Below are positions 24,727 to 25,034 of a DNA stretch of 25,034 nt, in pieces. The position numbers and the translations under genes are program-made. Every line of letters starts with the position of its first letter. Position 1 is the stretch's first letter. The notes beneath the pieces are model-generated. The model was not told the origin of the DNA, did not search any database, and saw only the letters and a list, made by a program, of their open reading frames with translations. The DNA comes from Blattamonas nauphoetae. Lineage: Eukaryota; Preaxostyla; Oxymonadida. The stretch is taken from NCBI GenBank assembly GCA_033064195.1, contig JARBJD010000672.1, positions 1 through 25,034 on the forward strand. Direction: 5' to 3'.

Positions 24727-25034
24727 ATGCAACCAATTCTAAGTTGTCAAATTACGAAACACACAAGTTCTTCTTCAGTACCAACATCAATCACCAACAA
24801 TGTAATGTCGACTCACTACAAAGGAGTTCGAAGCCTCGCAGAGGCGAGACAATAAAGGATCCAATTCTGGAAGATCAAAACTCGAGATCATGTGAACAAT
24901 GCGCTAATGTGGAGATGGAGAGTAGACGAGGTGCTTACGATCCACCACTGGAGACATATCCATCAGCACCAATTCAAAGCCGTTCAATTCCGCTTCGAGA
25001 ATATACATAACATTTCAGCATTCAAAGATCAACT
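24727..25034 (+). pseudogene. Unknown Polinton-associated protein region (copy B, broken, cut by window edge)
   Basis: The DNA is close to that of the gene at 11-598. It begins MQPILSCQITKHTSSSS and later holds the proline-rich block YDPPLETYPSAPIQSR in slightly altered form. Between the two a hairpin repeat is present that the element A copy lacks. DNA similarity to A is higher here than for the other genes, which may point to stronger constraint or to more recent exchange between elements. The region is broken and continues past the right edge. Function unknown. Confidence 0.6.
24812..24853 (+). repeat. Dispersed hairpin repeat, copy in the terminal gene of element B
   Basis: CTCACTACAAAGGAG, then TTCGAAGC, then CTCGCAGAGGCGAG. 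The second stem is CTCGC/GCGAG here but CTTGC/GCAAG in integrase B: both sides of the pair differ and pairing is kept. The corresponding place in the element A gene has no such sequence. Confidence 0.7.

Larger units (their letters stand above)
16500..25034. mobile_element. Polinton/Maverick-type element B (partial, runs off the right edge)
   Basis: This is a second Polinton with polymerase, integrase, GYRITK protein, packaging ATPase, structural candidate and the unknown terminal protein. Its left end is cut into by the central module, because polymerase homology starts abruptly. Its right end is outside the window. Gene order differs from A: the ATPase and structural genes lie downstream of the integrase instead of upstream of the polymerase. 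Protein divergence from A shows a separate lineage. It is a fossil with about four breaks in the visible part. Three of its genes hold copies of a short hairpin repeat not seen in A. Confidence 0.85.

Overview
The window is built entirely of virus-like mobile DNA; I see no host housekeeping gene. It is AT-rich, the genes look intronless, all three standard stop codons are used, intergenic gaps are very short, and several genes share a T-rich box just before the ATG. The families present are protein-primed family B DNA polymerase with motif set YxDTDS, retroviral-type integrase and A32-like packaging ATPase. Together they identify Polinton/Maverick-type elements. The host is most likely a unicellular eukaryote rich in Polintons. 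A parabasalid such as a trichomonad would fit, including the TAAA found at several stop codons, but this is inference.

Left part (1 to about 10.7 kb, element A, continuing left of the window): an unknown protein (-), a candidate structural protein (-), the packaging ATPase (+), a small 'GYRITK' protein (+), a small basic protein (-), the DNA polymerase (+) with an embedded HNH nuclease domain, the integrase (+), and a PPxWM-repeat protein region (-).

Centre (about 10.7 to 16.5 kb): about 2.7 kb without convincing genes, then a primase-polymerase and a superfamily 3 helicase, then a G-poor minisatellite. The non-coding part has a 239-bp tandem repeat array on the left, a 146-bp tandem array in the middle, and the 239-bp array again in inverted orientation on the right. 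This looks like a replication module or a third element lodged between two Polintons, or the facing terminal repeats of both.

Right part (about 16.5 kb to the end, element B, continuing right): a second polymerase that begins abruptly against the minisatellite and lacks the N-terminal part seen in A, a longer integrase, the GYRITK protein (+), the ATPase (-), the structural candidate (+) and the unknown protein (+). Proteins of A and B are clearly homologous but well diverged, so they are different Polinton lineages rather than a recent duplication. Element B also carries a dispersed hairpin-forming repeat of about 40 bp, absent from A, in three of its genes.

Both Polintons are fossils with few breaks (roughly two or three in the visible part of A, about four in B), which suggests fairly young insertions. 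No major capsid protein or maturation protease is visible; these may lie outside the window. If the elements worked as their families do, the integrase joined element DNA to the host, the polymerase (and perhaps the prim-pol/helicase) copied it, and the ATPase packaged it.
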